Part shown: in pieces, positions 1-8,219 of the stretch
Position numbering within the stretch: the stretch's first letter is position 1
Layout of the letters: each line of letters starts with the position of its first letter
NCBI GenBank assembly: GCA_964352815.1
Contig: CAYGTO010000009.1
Location: 32,441 to 96,440, forward strand
Source of the DNA: CAYGTO01 sp964352815
GTDB lineage: Bacteria > Pseudomonadota > Alphaproteobacteria > Rickettsiales > UBA3002
Reading direction: 5' to 3'
Length of the DNA: 64,000 bases
Position numbers and translations under genes: made by a program
Notes under the pieces: generated by a model
The model's database searches: none
What the model saw: the letters and a program-made list of their open reading frames with translations, nothing else
Told to the model about the DNA's origin: nothing

Positions 1-354
1 CTGGTGGTCAACCGGATTGACGGTGTGAATCGACGAGACGCAGACCGGTTAAAGCGAGGCATGCTGCCTATTGATCGCACGGTGGATATGCATGGGCTGA
101 ACCGCGTGGAAGCGTACGATCTTTTGCTAGAGGCCATTGAGCACGCCGTGCATCGAGAGCAGCGCGTCTTGTGTGTCGTGACAGGCAAGGGAACACGCAG
201 CGCTGAAGGCCGGCCCGTGCTTAAAGAGGCGCTGGCTGAGTGGATTAATGAGCCCGCACTGCGGCCCCATCTGCTTGCTTGTGTGAGCGCGCGTCCGAAG
301 GATGGCGGTGAGGGTGCATTTTATCTGTTGTTAAAACGCCAGCGAAGCGTGTAA
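1..354 (+). CDS. Smr-domain protein, 5' end cut by the window
   Basis: This is the C-terminal Smr domain (MutS2-like nuclease/DNA-binding fold). The reading frame is open to the first base of the window, so the visible GTG at base 4 is probably internal and the N-terminus is missing. The family signature is present: a D-M-H-G motif (about residues 28-31 counted from base 4), then V-V-T-G-K-G (about 58-63), and the usual C-terminal segment with a Gly-rich turn before a final beta strand. Free-standing Smr proteins are thought to act on branched or damaged nucleic acid; which substrate applies here cannot be read from sequence. The histidine kinase gene starts 9 bp downstream, so the two may be cotranscribed. 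Confidence 0.8.
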   Translation: MVVNRIDGVNRRDADRLKRGMLPIDRTVDMHGLNRVEAYDLLLEAIEHAVHREQRVLCVVTGKGTRSAEGRPVLKEALAEWINEPALRPHLLACVSARPKDGGEGAFYLLLKRQRSV

Positions 355-363
355 AAGCAACCT

Positions 364-1689
364 ATGTCGAAATTGTGCCTCAGAGATTGTTTGCCGAAAA
401 GCCTGTTTGCCCGTGCGGCACTTATTTTGCTCGTACCAATGGTGCTCGTACAGCTGGTCGTGGCGACTATTTTCTTCGATCGCCACTGGGAACAAATTTC
501 GCGCCACATGTCTGCGTCACTTGCTTCGGAGATGGGGTATGTGATTGCGCGCTATATCGAGAATCCGACCGAGGTGGGGCTTCGGGATGCCCAACATGCG
601 GCGCGCGCGATGGGCATTGATGTGGCGCTCGAACCTAATCGTGAAGCAGCACTTGAGGGACGCCAAGGCGAGGATGTTTTCCCCCAATTTTACACGCAGT
701 TGCGCAGCCGCCTCGCGGAACCTTTCCTGATTGAGGATAAGGGGCGAGAAGTGCATCTCTATGTGCAGGCGGAACAAGGGGTGCTGCATCTATCGACCAC
801 ACGGAAGCGACTCGTGAGCGTAACGACAACGGTGTTCGCAATTACCATGATCGCTGCGTCGGCCATATTTGTGACGATTGCGTTGATTTTCCTGCGGAAC
901 CAAATCATGCCGATCAAGCAGCTTGCCAAGGCGGCGGATCGTTTCGGCCGTGGGCAAGATATCCCACATTATCGCCCGCGTGGTGCGCGTGAAGTGCGCC
1001 AAGCGGGTCAAGCTTTCTTGACCATGCGTGACCGCATCCAACGGCAAATTCAAGGGCGTACGGACATGTTGGTTGGCATCTCGCACGATCTGCGCGCACC
1101 GCTGGCGCGGCTCAAGCTCGAACTCGCTATGAAAGATAAAAACCCGACCATGGCAGAGGAGATGCAAAAGGAAATCGAGCAGCTTGAGCACATGATTCAC
1201 GAATATCTGCTTTTTGCGAAGGGAAGCCATCAAGAGAAGGGCGAAGAAGTGCGGCTGGCGCCGTTTGTTCGAGGCATTGTTGATAGCTACCGCCGCAACC
1301 AAGAGCCTGTGGATGTCGGTGAGGTGGCGTCTGTGTCCCTGACCTTGCGTCCGCATGCGCTGCGCCGCGCGATACAAAATTTGATTGATAATGCGCTACG
1401 GTACGGAGCGTCTGCAACAGTTCAAAGTCACGATTCACCAACTGAAATTGTGATTCAGATTGAAGATAAAGGACCTGGTATTGCCGAAGCAGATATAGAG
1501 CGCGCGATGCACCCCTTTGTTCGTTTGGACCAAGGGGAGGAAAGTCATCAAGGCGTTGGTCTAGGGCTGACCATTGCGCGAGATATTGTCCATAGCCATG
1601 GCGGCACGCTTGTTCTGGAGAATGTGAAGCATGAGAGTGAAATCTCGGGGCTTCGGGCGGTGATCACGTTGCCGAAGCAAACCCACTAA
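364..1689 (+). CDS. EnvZ-like membrane sensor histidine kinase
   Basis: This 441-residue inner-membrane kinase senses an unknown signal and phosphorylates a response regulator. Two membrane segments (about residues 16-38 and 149-176) flank a periplasmic sensor region of about 110 residues. A HAMP linker follows (about 178-232), then the phosphoacceptor helix with G-I-S-H-D-L-R-A-P (His241), an N box with N-L-I-D-N-A-L-R-Y-G, and the ATP-lid motifs D-K-G-P-G-I-A and G-V-G-L-G-L. The whole organisation is that of EnvZ/OmpR-type kinases. No response regulator is adjacent within the window; it may lie upstream of the Smr gene or elsewhere. A bidirectional-looking terminator follows the stop codon. 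Confidence 0.88.
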   Translation: MSKLCLRDCLPKSLFARAALILLVPMVLVQLVVATIFFDRHWEQISRHMSASLASEMGYVIARYIENPTEVGLRDAQHAARAMGIDVALEPNREAALEGRQGEDVFPQFYTQLRSRLAEPFLIEDKGREVHLYVQAEQGVLHLSTTRKRLVSVTTTVFAITMIAASAIFVTIALIFLRNQIMPIKQLAKAADRFGRGQDIPHYRPRGAREVRQAGQAFLTMRDRIQRQIQGRTDMLVGISHDLRAPLARLKLELAMKDKNPTMAEEMQKEIEQLEHMIHEYLLFAKGSHQEKGEEVRLAPFVRGIVDSYRRNQEPVDVGEVASVSLTLRPHALRRAIQNLIDNALRYGASATVQSHDSPTEIVIQIEDKGPGIAEADIERAMHPFVRLDQGEESHQGVGLGLTIARDIVHSHGGTLVLENVKHESEISGLRAVITLPKQTH

Positions 1690-1710
1690 ATTGGTGTCGT
1701 AGGGTTAAGC

Positions 1711-1745
1711 GAATAAAAAAAGGGCGCGCACTGCACGCCCTTTTC
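1711..1745. terminator. bidirectional intrinsic terminator between the kinase and phasin genes
   Basis: A GC-rich hairpin (GGGCG at 1722-1726 pairs with CGCCC at 1736-1740, extended by two pairs beyond a mismatch) is preceded by an A run and followed by a T run. It can therefore terminate transcription in both directions, between the converging kinase and phasin genes. Confidence 0.75.
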
Positions 1746-1764
1746 ATTTCAATGTACGAAATGA

Positions 1765-2175
1765 CTAAGCGGACATTTTGCTCATTTGATTGATGCTGTT
1801 TGCCATTTGGCGATTCATCATATCGATCACTTCGAAGCTAGATTTCGAACACATTTCAGAAATTTCACGCATATTTGAAAGCGATGATTCGAAAATTTCT
1901 TTCGCCGCATCGGCTTGTTTCGCCATGCTGAGCTCTGGCGATCCGCTTGACATCATGTCGCGGCTCATTTCAAGAACGCGCTCAATGTTTTCGCGAGCGA
2001 TTTCTGCCTGACGCTGTGAAATTGCTTTCGCATTTTCAGCCAGCGCTTGATTCATCGCTGATGCTGCTTCTGTATTGTTCTGAATTACAGTGAATGCTTG
2101 ATGGTAGTCAAAGTTCGGTGCTTTGAAATCAGAAAACATTTTTGTAAAATCTGCGTATGGGTTAGCCGATGCCAT
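1765..2175 (-). CDS. phasin family protein
   Basis: This small, almost entirely helical protein of 136 residues has the composition and heptad pattern of the phasin family, whose members coat polyhydroxyalkanoate granules. Typical features are an N-terminal F-x-K-x-F-S-D-F segment, a long amphipathic helix rich in Ala, Glu and Gln, and a Met-rich C-terminus. No membrane segment or signal peptide is visible. It stands alone: 127 bp separate it from proC, and an intrinsic terminator lies beyond its stop. A phasin implies that the organism can make storage granules, but no phaC or phaB gene lies in this window. Confidence 0.8.
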   Translation of the reverse strand: MASANPYADFTKMFSDFKAPNFDYHQAFTVIQNNTEAASAMNQALAENAKAISQRQAEIARENIERVLEMSRDMMSSGSPELSMAKQADAAKEIFESSLSNMREISEMCSKSSFEVIDMMNRQMANSINQMSKMSA

Positions 2176-2302
2176 TCTTTCTCTCCATTGTTTATTTATC
2201 TCTGTACAAATAGCTTTGTATGCGATGCACCTTTACACATAGAAGGGAGGGCGTCAAGCTTTTTGTGCAATGCACAATTACAGGGGCAGACTGTAGAAAG
2301 GG

Positions 2303-3118
2303 CTATTTGGATAAATCCTGAGATTTGTGCGCTGCAGCAATCAGCGCCTCTTTCATTAGTCCTGTTAAGCGCCCTTCTTGCATGAGCACGGAGAGTGCGG
2401 CTTCCGTCGTGCCTCCAGGGCTCGTTACCTGTTCTCGAAGCTCTGCTGCAGAGGCGTTGTCTTGACTAAGCAACAGGCTAGATCCTTTCAGCATTTGCTG
2501 TGTTAAGGCGGTGGCAAGCGGCTTGGGTAAGCCAAGCGAAATACCCGCTGTTGTGAGGGCCTCTGAGAAGTGAAAGAGATAGGCCGGGCCGCTACCAGAC
2601 AATGCGGTCACGGCATGCATGAGTGCCTCATCTTCAAGCCAAAAAGCTTCTCCCGCATGTGCGAAGAGCGCACAAATGGTTTCCTGATCTTGAGGCGACA
2701 CTGTTGCATTGCCACAACACACGCTGGCCCCTTCGCCGATGATGGCGGGGGTGTTGGGCATGACTCGCGCCACGCGTGCACCAGGAAAGTCAAGCAACGT
2801 TTCTATCGTGCCTAAAGACGTTCCTGCCATAATTGATATCACCAATGCATCGGGTGCGTGCGCTTGGTATTGAGGGATTAATGAATCTGCATGCTGGGGC
2901 TTGACTGCGAAGAGTAACGCGTCACTGGGCGGCACGGCATCGCTAATGGCTTGGTGGCAATAAATATGACTCCCTAATGCATGAATCTCATCATGGTATG
3001 TTTCGTCTGGCTCAATAATGTGAAACGCTTTGGCGACATCATGGGCCGCCCAACGTGTCAGCAGTGCGCGGCCCATTCGCCCGCAGCCCACCATCATGAA
3101 TGTGTTAAATAATGCCAT
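2303..3118 (-). CDS. proC: pyrroline-5-carboxylate reductase
   Basis: This enzyme catalyses the last step of proline synthesis, the NAD(P)H-dependent reduction of pyrroline-5-carboxylate. The N-terminal Rossmann motif reads M-M-V-G-C-G-R-M-G-R-A. The centre has the conserved V-M-P-N-T-P-A segment, and the C-terminal part has the substrate-binding G-S-G-P-A-Y-L-F and the T-S-P-G-G-T-T-E-A signature. At about 271 residues it has normal family length. Two consecutive ATG codons occur at the start; the second (3118) is favoured because the GGGGAG ribosome-binding site would otherwise abut the first. It sits with ybjN and ubiK in a typical alphaproteobacterial cluster. Confidence 0.95.
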   Translation of the reverse strand: MALFNTFMMVGCGRMGRALLTRWAAHDVAKAFHIIEPDETYHDEIHALGSHIYCHQAISDAVPPSDALLFAVKPQHADSLIPQYQAHAPDALVISIMAGTSLGTIETLLDFPGARVARVMPNTPAIIGEGASVCCGNATVSPQDQETICALFAHAGEAFWLEDEALMHAVTALSGSGPAYLFHFSEALTTAGISLGLPKPLATALTQQMLKGSSLLLSQDNASAAELREQVTSPGGTTEAALSVLMQEGRLTGLMKEALIAAAHKSQDLSK

Positions 3119-3179
3119 CATTCTCCCCGTGTGTCTTGTTTACACGAGAGAGGTCTGTGTGAACAGAAAGAATTGTAAC

Positions 3180-3680
3180 TTACGCTTCGCCGATTGGATC
3201 CATCAGGGCAATGTCGACCGCTTCTTTGATGGTCTTACCGCCCCACATCACCGATTGGAAGGCAGGGTAAAAGCGGTCACATTCAACCACCGCAATATCC
3301 ATTAAATCCTCCAACTGTTGATCGGTTGCACCCTGCGTGCCGCGCAGGAGTAGCGCGTGACGGAAGGTAATGAGGCCCTCGTCGGAACAGACATCAAAAT
3401 GACCAAGCCAGAGTTTTTCGTTAATTTCTGCTAATAGCGGATACAGTGCGGCGCGATGCCGGTCAGGAATTTTTGTGTCAAACGCACATGAGAAAATCAG
3501 CACACCGAGCTCTTGCTGCCAGGTAAACCATATCCGATAATTGCACCAACCACTAGTGACTTCGGCGATAAGCTCTTCATCGACAGGGCGGTCACAAAGC
3601 CAATCACGGTCCATGATGAGCTGCTCAGCAGTGTCGATTGGGTTGAGAATAGATGAGGGGGAAACAAACGAAGTAGACAT
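3180..3680 (-). CDS. YbjN domain-containing protein
   Basis: This 166-residue cytoplasmic protein of the YbjN family has a fold resembling type III secretion chaperones. In alphaproteobacteria these proteins are commonly encoded next to proC, as here. Visible family traits are the N-terminal D-W-x-x-D-R-P-x-D-E-E segment, a central run of beta strands, and the P-x-x-x-x-L-x-E-I-N-E-K-L-W-L-G-H-F-D region. A strong AAGGAG ribosome-binding site precedes the ATG. Its biochemical function is unknown; E. coli YbjN affects motility and stress responses, but transferring that role would be inference. Confidence 0.85.
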   Translation of the reverse strand: MSTSFVSPSSILNPIDTAEQLIMDRDWLCDRPVDEELIAEVTSGWCNYRIWFTWQQELGVLIFSCAFDTKIPDRHRAALYPLLAEINEKLWLGHFDVCSDEGLITFRHALLLRGTQGATDQQLEDLMDIAVVECDRFYPAFQSVMWGGKTIKEAVDIALMDPIGEA

Positions 3681-3823
3681 GGCCGCTCCTTTTAGGTTGG
3701 TGGCTGCGCATGCTTACCGAAAAAATTGCTATTCTTCTAAGCACAGTTAATCATATGCGGTGATAGAAATCTACTGCATTTAGATGCAGGCGCACAAAAA
3801 ACGCAAAATGTGGTGGTGTGTGG

Positions 3824-4090
3824 CTACTTTTTGTTGGCTTTTCCGCTCGCGCTTTTCGTCTCTAGCGCCTCGAGCCGTGCTTTCAGCGCTTCATTCTCTT
3901 CCCGGGCTTTGGTGGCCATGGTTTTCACGGCCTCAAATTCATCGCGGCGCACCAGATGCATGTTGGAAAGCATGCGCTCACACGCTCCGCGTGCGATGGC
4001 GTCCATTTCGCCTTTGAGGTCGCCCAGGCTAGAAGCCGCACCTGAAGCGACTTTCGCCATATCATCGAAAAAGGTAGATTTATGCTGCAT
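3824..4090 (-). CDS. ubiK: UbiK-like accessory factor (BMFP domain)
   Basis: This protein of 88 residues matches the UbiK/YqiC family: a short N-terminal amphipathic region, then a C-terminal coiled coil (about residues 48-76, rich in Glu, Lys, Ala and Leu) and a Lys-rich tail. UbiK assists aerobic ubiquinone synthesis with UbiJ in E. coli, and purified members show membrane fusogenic activity. The alphaproteobacterial homologue is usually encoded near proC, ybjN and lgt, as here. A GGAGAG ribosome-binding site lies just upstream of the ATG. The 143 bp between this gene and ybjN contain a perfect 6-bp hairpin (3774-3789) without a T run. Confidence 0.75.
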   Translation of the reverse strand: MQHKSTFFDDMAKVASGAASSLGDLKGEMDAIARGACERMLSNMHLVRRDEFEAVKTMATKAREENEALKARLEALETKSASGKANKK

Positions 4091-4215
4091 ATGCTCTCTC
4101 CGAAGCTAAGTTTTGTCTTAAAAATCAAGCGATTTTAGCGCTAGAAGTCTGCCTATACATATGGTACAAACATAGGAGATTACAATAAAAATATGACAAA
4201 AACAGGTGAGGTTTC

Positions 4216-5208
4216 ATGCGTAAGATTTTGATTACGGGCGGCGCGGGGTTTATTGGATCCAATATAGCGAACAGCATTGCGGATGGAGGCGAGTACCATG
4301 CGGTGGTGTGTGACCGCTTTGGTCAGGATGATAAATGGCATAACATCTCTAAGCACCCGATCTATGAAATTATTACGCCAGAAGAAATGTTCTATTGGCT
4401 CGAAGGGAATGTGGGTGAAATTGAAGCCGTGATCCATATGGGGGCAATTTCTTCAACCACAGAAACCGATGTGGACCTGATTCTCGAAAATAACTTCTCA
4501 CTCTCAAAACTGCTCTGGAGCTGGTGTGCTGACCAAGGGGTGCGCTTTATTTATGCTTCCTCGGCAGCGTCGTATGGCGATGGGTCGCAAGGGTTTGATG
4601 ATGATATGGAGGCGGCCGCTTTACAAAAGCTTAAGCCGATGAATGCCTATGGTTGGAGCAAGTGGTTGTTCGATCAATTTGTCGCAGCAAGCTTGCGTAA
4701 TGAAGAGCCGTCACCGCCCCAATGGGCTGGGCTGCGTTTCTTCAATGTCTATGGGCCAAATGAATATCACAAGGGGACACAGCAAAGCGTGGCGAGCCGT
4801 ATTTTTCCTCATGCGCAAGCAGGCCGGCCCGTGCAGCTGTTTAAATCTTACAATGATAAATATTCAGATGGTGGCCAGCTTCGTGATTTTATCTATGTTA
4901 GAGACTGCGTTGATGTGATGCATTGGCTACTAGAGAATGAAGGGGTTTCAGGTCTGTTTAACCTCGGCACGGGTGAAGCGCGCAGCTTCGAAGACCTCGC
5001 AAAGGCAGTGTTTGAATCTGTCGGCAATGAGCCGGCGGTTAACTACATTAGCATGCCGGAAGAGTTGAAGCCGAAATACCAATATTTCACCGAAGCAAAA
5101 ATGGATCGCTTACGGGCAGCAGGGTATGCGAGGCCGTTCACGAGCCTGGAAGATGGTGTGAAAGACTACGTGAAACAGTATTTGGCCCGTGAAGATAAGT
5201 ATTTTTAG
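4216..5208 (+). CDS. hldD: ADP-L-glycero-D-manno-heptose 6-epimerase
   Basis: This enzyme makes the heptose precursor of the lipopolysaccharide inner core by epimerising ADP-D-glycero-D-manno-heptose. The 330-residue sequence is a short-chain dehydrogenase/epimerase: the NAD(P) motif T-G-G-A-G-F-I-G-S-N at residues 7-16, A-S-S-A-A-S-Y-G, and the catalytic Y-G-W-S-K. The downstream G-T-Q-Q-S-V-A-S and D-F-I-Y-V-R-D segments are typical of HldD rather than GalE. A clear AGGTGAGG ribosome-binding site precedes the ATG. The stop codon abuts the GTG start of lgt, so both are probably translated from one mRNA. It implies a heptose-containing LPS core. Confidence 0.93.
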   Translation: MRKILITGGAGFIGSNIANSIADGGEYHAVVCDRFGQDDKWHNISKHPIYEIITPEEMFYWLEGNVGEIEAVIHMGAISSTTETDVDLILENNFSLSKLLWSWCADQGVRFIYASSAASYGDGSQGFDDDMEAAALQKLKPMNAYGWSKWLFDQFVAASLRNEEPSPPQWAGLRFFNVYGPNEYHKGTQQSVASRIFPHAQAGRPVQLFKSYNDKYSDGGQLRDFIYVRDCVDVMHWLLENEGVSGLFNLGTGEARSFEDLAKAVFESVGNEPAVNYISMPEELKPKYQYFTEAKMDRLRAAGYARPFTSLEDGVKDYVKQYLAREDKYF

Positions 5209-6021
5209 GTGCTCGCCTTTCCCGAAATAGACCCGATTGCATTCTCGATTGGTCCATTAATCGTGCGCTGGTATGCGCTTGCCTATATGGCTGGAATCAT
5301 TGGTGGGTTTTTCTGCATTGGCCATTTGAATCAACACTTTCCTCATGGCGCAGCGCCCCTTCTTTCTAAAAAGGCCATGGACGACATCATGCTTTGGGCA
5401 GTGCTCGGCGTCGTGCTAGGCGGACGGCTGGGGTATGTATTGTTTTATCACCCTGAATATTTTGCGGGGCACCCGGCGGATATTGTCAAAGTGTGGCAAG
5501 GGGGGATGAGTTTTCATGGCGGCATGCTTGGCGTGATTATCGCCTTTTATTGGTTTGCTAAGCGTCAATCGGTCGCGTTTTTGCCTTTGATGGATCTGGT
5601 GGCAGCAGCGGCCCCGATCGGCTTGTTCTTTGGGCGCATTGCGAACTTCGTTAATGGTGAGCTTTATGGGCGCGTCACTGACCCAGACGTAGCCCCGCTT
5701 GCGATGGTGTTCCCGCGTGGCGGATCGCTGCCGCGCCATCCGAGCCAGCTTTACGAGGCAGGGCTGGAGGGGCTTGTTTTATTTACTGTGATCGTGTTGT
5801 TTATTTACACACGGCATGCGCTTAAAAAACCGGGCACAGTCTCGGGTGTGTTTTTGTTGGGCTATGGCTTGTCGCGCTTCATCGTCGAGTTTTTCCGTGA
5901 ACCGGATGCGCATTTGGGGCTGCTCTTATTTGATTTCTCGATGGGGCAATGGCTGTGCGTGCCGATGGTGTTGCTTGGTGTTTACATGATTCGTCAGGCA
6001 CAAATGAAAACAGACTCATGA
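5209..6021 (+). CDS. lgt: prolipoprotein diacylglyceryl transferase
   Basis: Lgt transfers diacylglycerol from phosphatidylglycerol to the lipobox cysteine of prolipoproteins in the inner membrane. The 270-residue sequence has about seven hydrophobic helices and the Lgt signature G-R-I-A-N-F-V-N-G-E-L-Y-G-R, plus the conserved H-G-G-M-L-G and H-P-S-Q-L-Y-E-A segments. The start is GTG directly after the hldD stop codon; no earlier start is possible without entering hldD. This tight junction suggests translational coupling. Pairing with midA and pgeF downstream matches many alphaproteobacterial genomes. Confidence 0.95.
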   Translation: MLAFPEIDPIAFSIGPLIVRWYALAYMAGIIGGFFCIGHLNQHFPHGAAPLLSKKAMDDIMLWAVLGVVLGGRLGYVLFYHPEYFAGHPADIVKVWQGGMSFHGGMLGVIIAFYWFAKRQSVAFLPLMDLVAAAAPIGLFFGRIANFVNGELYGRVTDPDVAPLAMVFPRGGSLPRHPSQLYEAGLEGLVLFTVIVLFIYTRHALKKPGTVSGVFLLGYGLSRFIVEFFREPDAHLGLLLFDFSMGQWLCVPMVLLGVYMIRQAQMKTDS

Positions 6022-6054
6022 CAAAGTGATTATTCTCATTCAAAATAGCAGGCA

Positions 6055-7128
6055 ATGAATGCACTGTTAGACATTATCAAAGACCAGATTGCTCAAGACG
6101 GCCCGCTTTCCGTGGCCGACTATATGCAGCTATGTTTGGGACATCCAGAGCATGGCTATTACATGAAATATGACCCGTTCGGCAGGGAAGGGGACTTTAT
6201 TACCTCGCCGGAGATAAGCCAGATTTTTGGCGAATTGCTAGGGTTGTGGTGCGCGGATATGTGGCAGCAGATGGGCGGAGGCCCGGCAGCTCTAGTTGAG
6301 ATTGGCCCGGGCCGCGGCACGCTGATGAAAGATGCGCTACGCGCGACGCAGCAACTGCCGGGCTTCCATGACCATCTCACCATCCATATGATTGAAACCA
6401 GCCCACGCCTGGCGAACATGCAGTATCATGCGTTGCGTGAGATGCATCCGCGTATCGAATGGCTCGATGGCATTCAGGAGTTGCCGGCAAAACCGGTTTT
6501 ATTGGTCGCGAATGAGTTTTTTGATGCACTCCCAATTAAGCAGTTTGTCAAAACCGCGAACGGGCTCGAAGAGCGCAAAGTCGATTGGGATGACGAAGAG
6601 CAGAAGCTTGTTTTCATTACCCAGCCGGCAGGTCTGTCGCTTGCGAAAGGCAATGACGGGCTGGCGGAAGGCAAGATAGTTGAAAGCTGTCCGGCGGCGC
6701 GCGGGGTGATGGGGGATATCGCTTCGCATATGGCGCAGCATGGCGGTGCTAGCGTCATCATCGATTATGGCTATATCGGCGAAGCGCAATCGGATACGCT
6801 GCAAGCGGTGAAGGCGCATCAATTTGCCTCAGTGCTCGATCAGCCAGGCGAAGCGGATCTTACGGCGCATGTTGATTTCTCGGCGCTCGCGGAAGTGGCG
6901 GAAGCCAAAAAGTTACGGTGTTTTGGTCCAGTCGATCAAGGAGCATTCTTAACGCGGCTTGGCGCCGAGATTCGCGCGCAGAATTTGCTGAAAGTAGCGG
7001 CGCCTGACCAGAAAGAAGCGATCGTCTCGGGGTTGAGCCGGTTGATTGCGCCCGAACAGATGGGCACCTTGTTTAAAGTGCTCGCCGTGACCTCGAGCGT
7101 GTCAGTGGTGCCGAATGGATTCGGTTAA
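6055..7128 (+). CDS. MidA/NDUFAF7-family SAM-dependent methyltransferase
   Basis: This 357-residue protein belongs to the family of mitochondrial NDUFAF7 (MidA), which methylates an arginine of a complex I subunit during assembly. Visible features are the N-terminal D-Y-M-Q-L-C-L-G-H-P-E-H-G-Y-Y, the G-R-E-G-D-F-I-T-S-P-E-I segment, and the SAM-binding E-I-G-P-G-R-G-T-L-M (about residues 80-89). V-A-N-E-F-F-D-A-L-P-I-K is the family's most specific motif. It follows lgt by 33 bp and precedes pgeF, the common alphaproteobacterial order. The bacterial substrate is not proven, so the complex I role is by homology. Confidence 0.9.
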   Translation: MNALLDIIKDQIAQDGPLSVADYMQLCLGHPEHGYYMKYDPFGREGDFITSPEISQIFGELLGLWCADMWQQMGGGPAALVEIGPGRGTLMKDALRATQQLPGFHDHLTIHMIETSPRLANMQYHALREMHPRIEWLDGIQELPAKPVLLVANEFFDALPIKQFVKTANGLEERKVDWDDEEQKLVFITQPAGLSLAKGNDGLAEGKIVESCPAARGVMGDIASHMAQHGGASVIIDYGYIGEAQSDTLQAVKAHQFASVLDQPGEADLTAHVDFSALAEVAEAKKLRCFGPVDQGAFLTRLGAEIRAQNLLKVAAPDQKEAIVSGLSRLIAPEQMGTLFKVLAVTSSVSVVPNGFG

Positions 7129-7137
7129 TATACATGG

Positions 7138-7206
7138 TGTCACCCCGTCTTCATGGCGGGGTCCGGGGACAAACGCTACAGACCCCGTGACAAGCACGGG
7201 GTGGCA
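7138..7206. repeat. palindromic repeat between midA and pgeF
   Basis: Outer arms 7138-7148 and 7196-7206 match at 10 of 11 positions when inverted. Two nested hairpins lie inside: CCCCG at 7143-7147 with CGGGG at 7157-7161, and a perfect 7-bp stem at 7183-7189 with 7195-7201. It has the GTCA...TGRCA end pattern of the other palindromic elements in the window and no T run, so it is better read as a dispersed element than as a terminator. Confidence 0.75.
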
Positions 7207-7221
7207 GATTAGAGCAAACCT

Positions 7222-8115
7222 ATGAAACCCCGATCTTATAGAAGCGCTGTTCTTTCACAGGCGAGCGTTGCCGAGCATGGTTTTTTCACGGCCAAAGGGG
7301 GTGTGAGCGAAGGAATGTATGCGAGCCTGAATTGTGGGCCAGGCTCAGACGATCACCCGGAGCATGTTTTAGAAAACCGGAGGCGTGTGGCTGAAACCAT
7401 GCGCTTTGAACCAGAAAGCCTCTGCACATTATATCAAATTCATAGCGCTACATGTCAGGTGGTTACTGAGTCATGGGCGCAGAGCGATGCACCACAAGCC
7501 GATGCGATGGTGACGAATCAACCCGGATTATTATTGGGGATCTTAACAGCCGATTGTGCCCCTATTTTGTTTGCCGATGCGAAGGCCGGCGTCGCCGGCG
7601 CGGCCCACGCGGGTTGGAAGGGCGCGCTGGGCGGGGTGCTGGAAAATACATTGGAGCAGATGGAAGCATTGGGCGCAGACCGCACGCGGATTGTCGCAGC
7701 GATTGGGCCGTGTATTCATCGCGCCTCCTATGAGGTGAGTGAGGAATTTCTGATTCCCTTTTGTGAAGATGATCCGGAGAATGAGCGGTTTTTTATTGAA
7801 GCAGCAAAAAAACGGCATCCTGAGGAGTCACGCCGTAGCGTTAGCGAAGGCGGACGACGTGAGGACCTCGGGCAGTCGAGTGAGATTTCTCGTCGGCCTA
7901 ATGGCCTCGCTCGAAATGACGGGGTAAAACGCTACCATTTCGATCTTCCCTCCTATCTTCTCTCGCGTGCACAAAAAGCAGGCTTGCAGCGGATCGAAAG
8001 CCTCGCTATAGATACCTACCCAGAAGAGAACCACTGTTTCAGCAACCGTCGGCGTACGCACAAAGGTGAGTCGGATTACGGAAGGCAGATCAGTGTCATT
8101 GGATTGAAGGAGTAA
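7222..8115 (+). CDS. pgeF: PgeF/YfiH/LACC1-family purine nucleoside phosphorylase (multicopper oxidase-like) with in-frame repeat insertion
   Basis: This is a YfiH-family protein: the N-terminal H-G-F-F-T-A-K-G-G-V-S, the metal-site H-A-G-W-K-G-A-L-G-G, the I-G-P-C-I segment with the conserved Cys, and the C-terminal S-N-R-R-R motif. The family has been linked to purine nucleoside phosphorylase/adenosine deaminase activity and to editing of peptidoglycan precursors. At 297 residues it is longer than usual (about 250-260). The excess is explained by residues 199-233, encoded by a palindromic repeat (7816-7920) inserted in frame just before the R-Y-H-F-D-L-P strand. All catalytic motifs lie outside the insertion, so the enzyme may stay active. 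Confidence 0.9.
   Translation: MKPRSYRSAVLSQASVAEHGFFTAKGGVSEGMYASLNCGPGSDDHPEHVLENRRRVAETMRFEPESLCTLYQIHSATCQVVTESWAQSDAPQADAMVTNQPGLLLGILTADCAPILFADAKAGVAGAAHAGWKGALGGVLENTLEQMEALGADRTRIVAAIGPCIHRASYEVSEEFLIPFCEDDPENERFFIEAAKKRHPEESRRSVSEGGRREDLGQSSEISRRPNGLARNDGVKRYHFDLPSYLLSRAQKAGLQRIESLAIDTYPEENHCFSNRRRTHKGESDYGRQISVIGLKE
7816..7920 (+). repeat. palindromic element inserted in frame in pgeF
   Basis: This 105-bp segment (35 codons) is a copy of the repeat found between genes at 61569-61734. The first ten bases (CATCCTGAGG) are identical at 61571-61580. The right third shares two identical blocks, 7882-7895 with 61696-61709 and 7906-7920 with 61720-61734. Between those blocks the hairpin differs in sequence but is kept as a hairpin: GGCC-TAAT-GGCC here, CGCGC-TG-GCGCG there. 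The insertion keeps the pgeF frame and encodes an Arg/Ser/Glu-rich stretch. Confidence 0.85.
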
Positions 8116-8130
8116 CGGGTTAAAGGAAGT

Positions 8131-8219
8131 GAGGGCAGCAGTACGAACCCTTTAGTCGCAAAGCGTTAGTTTCATCGCGCGTAACAGAAGTGCAGCGCGG
8201 GAAAGGAAAAGAGAGAACT
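8131..8219 (+). ncRNA. candidate structured leader RNA of ilvE (shared with ilvB)
   Basis: The leader between pgeF and ilvE is nearly the same as the one before ilvB (26321-26410). A block of 29 bp (8173-8201) is identical to 26365-26393, and the CCCTTTAGTCG stretch (8148-8158) is also shared. Predicted hairpins are CGC-aaa-GCG (8157-8165) and CGCGC/GCGCG (8176-8180 with 8195-8199) around a 14-base loop. The purine-rich ribosome-binding region follows directly. There is no ATG in the leader, so leader-peptide attenuation is unlikely. I cannot assign it to a named RNA family. Confidence 0.6.

Noticed and set aside
3774..3789. Perfect 6-bp hairpin between ubiK and ybjN, considered as a terminator
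   Set aside because: No T run follows on either strand, and the two genes may be cotranscribed.
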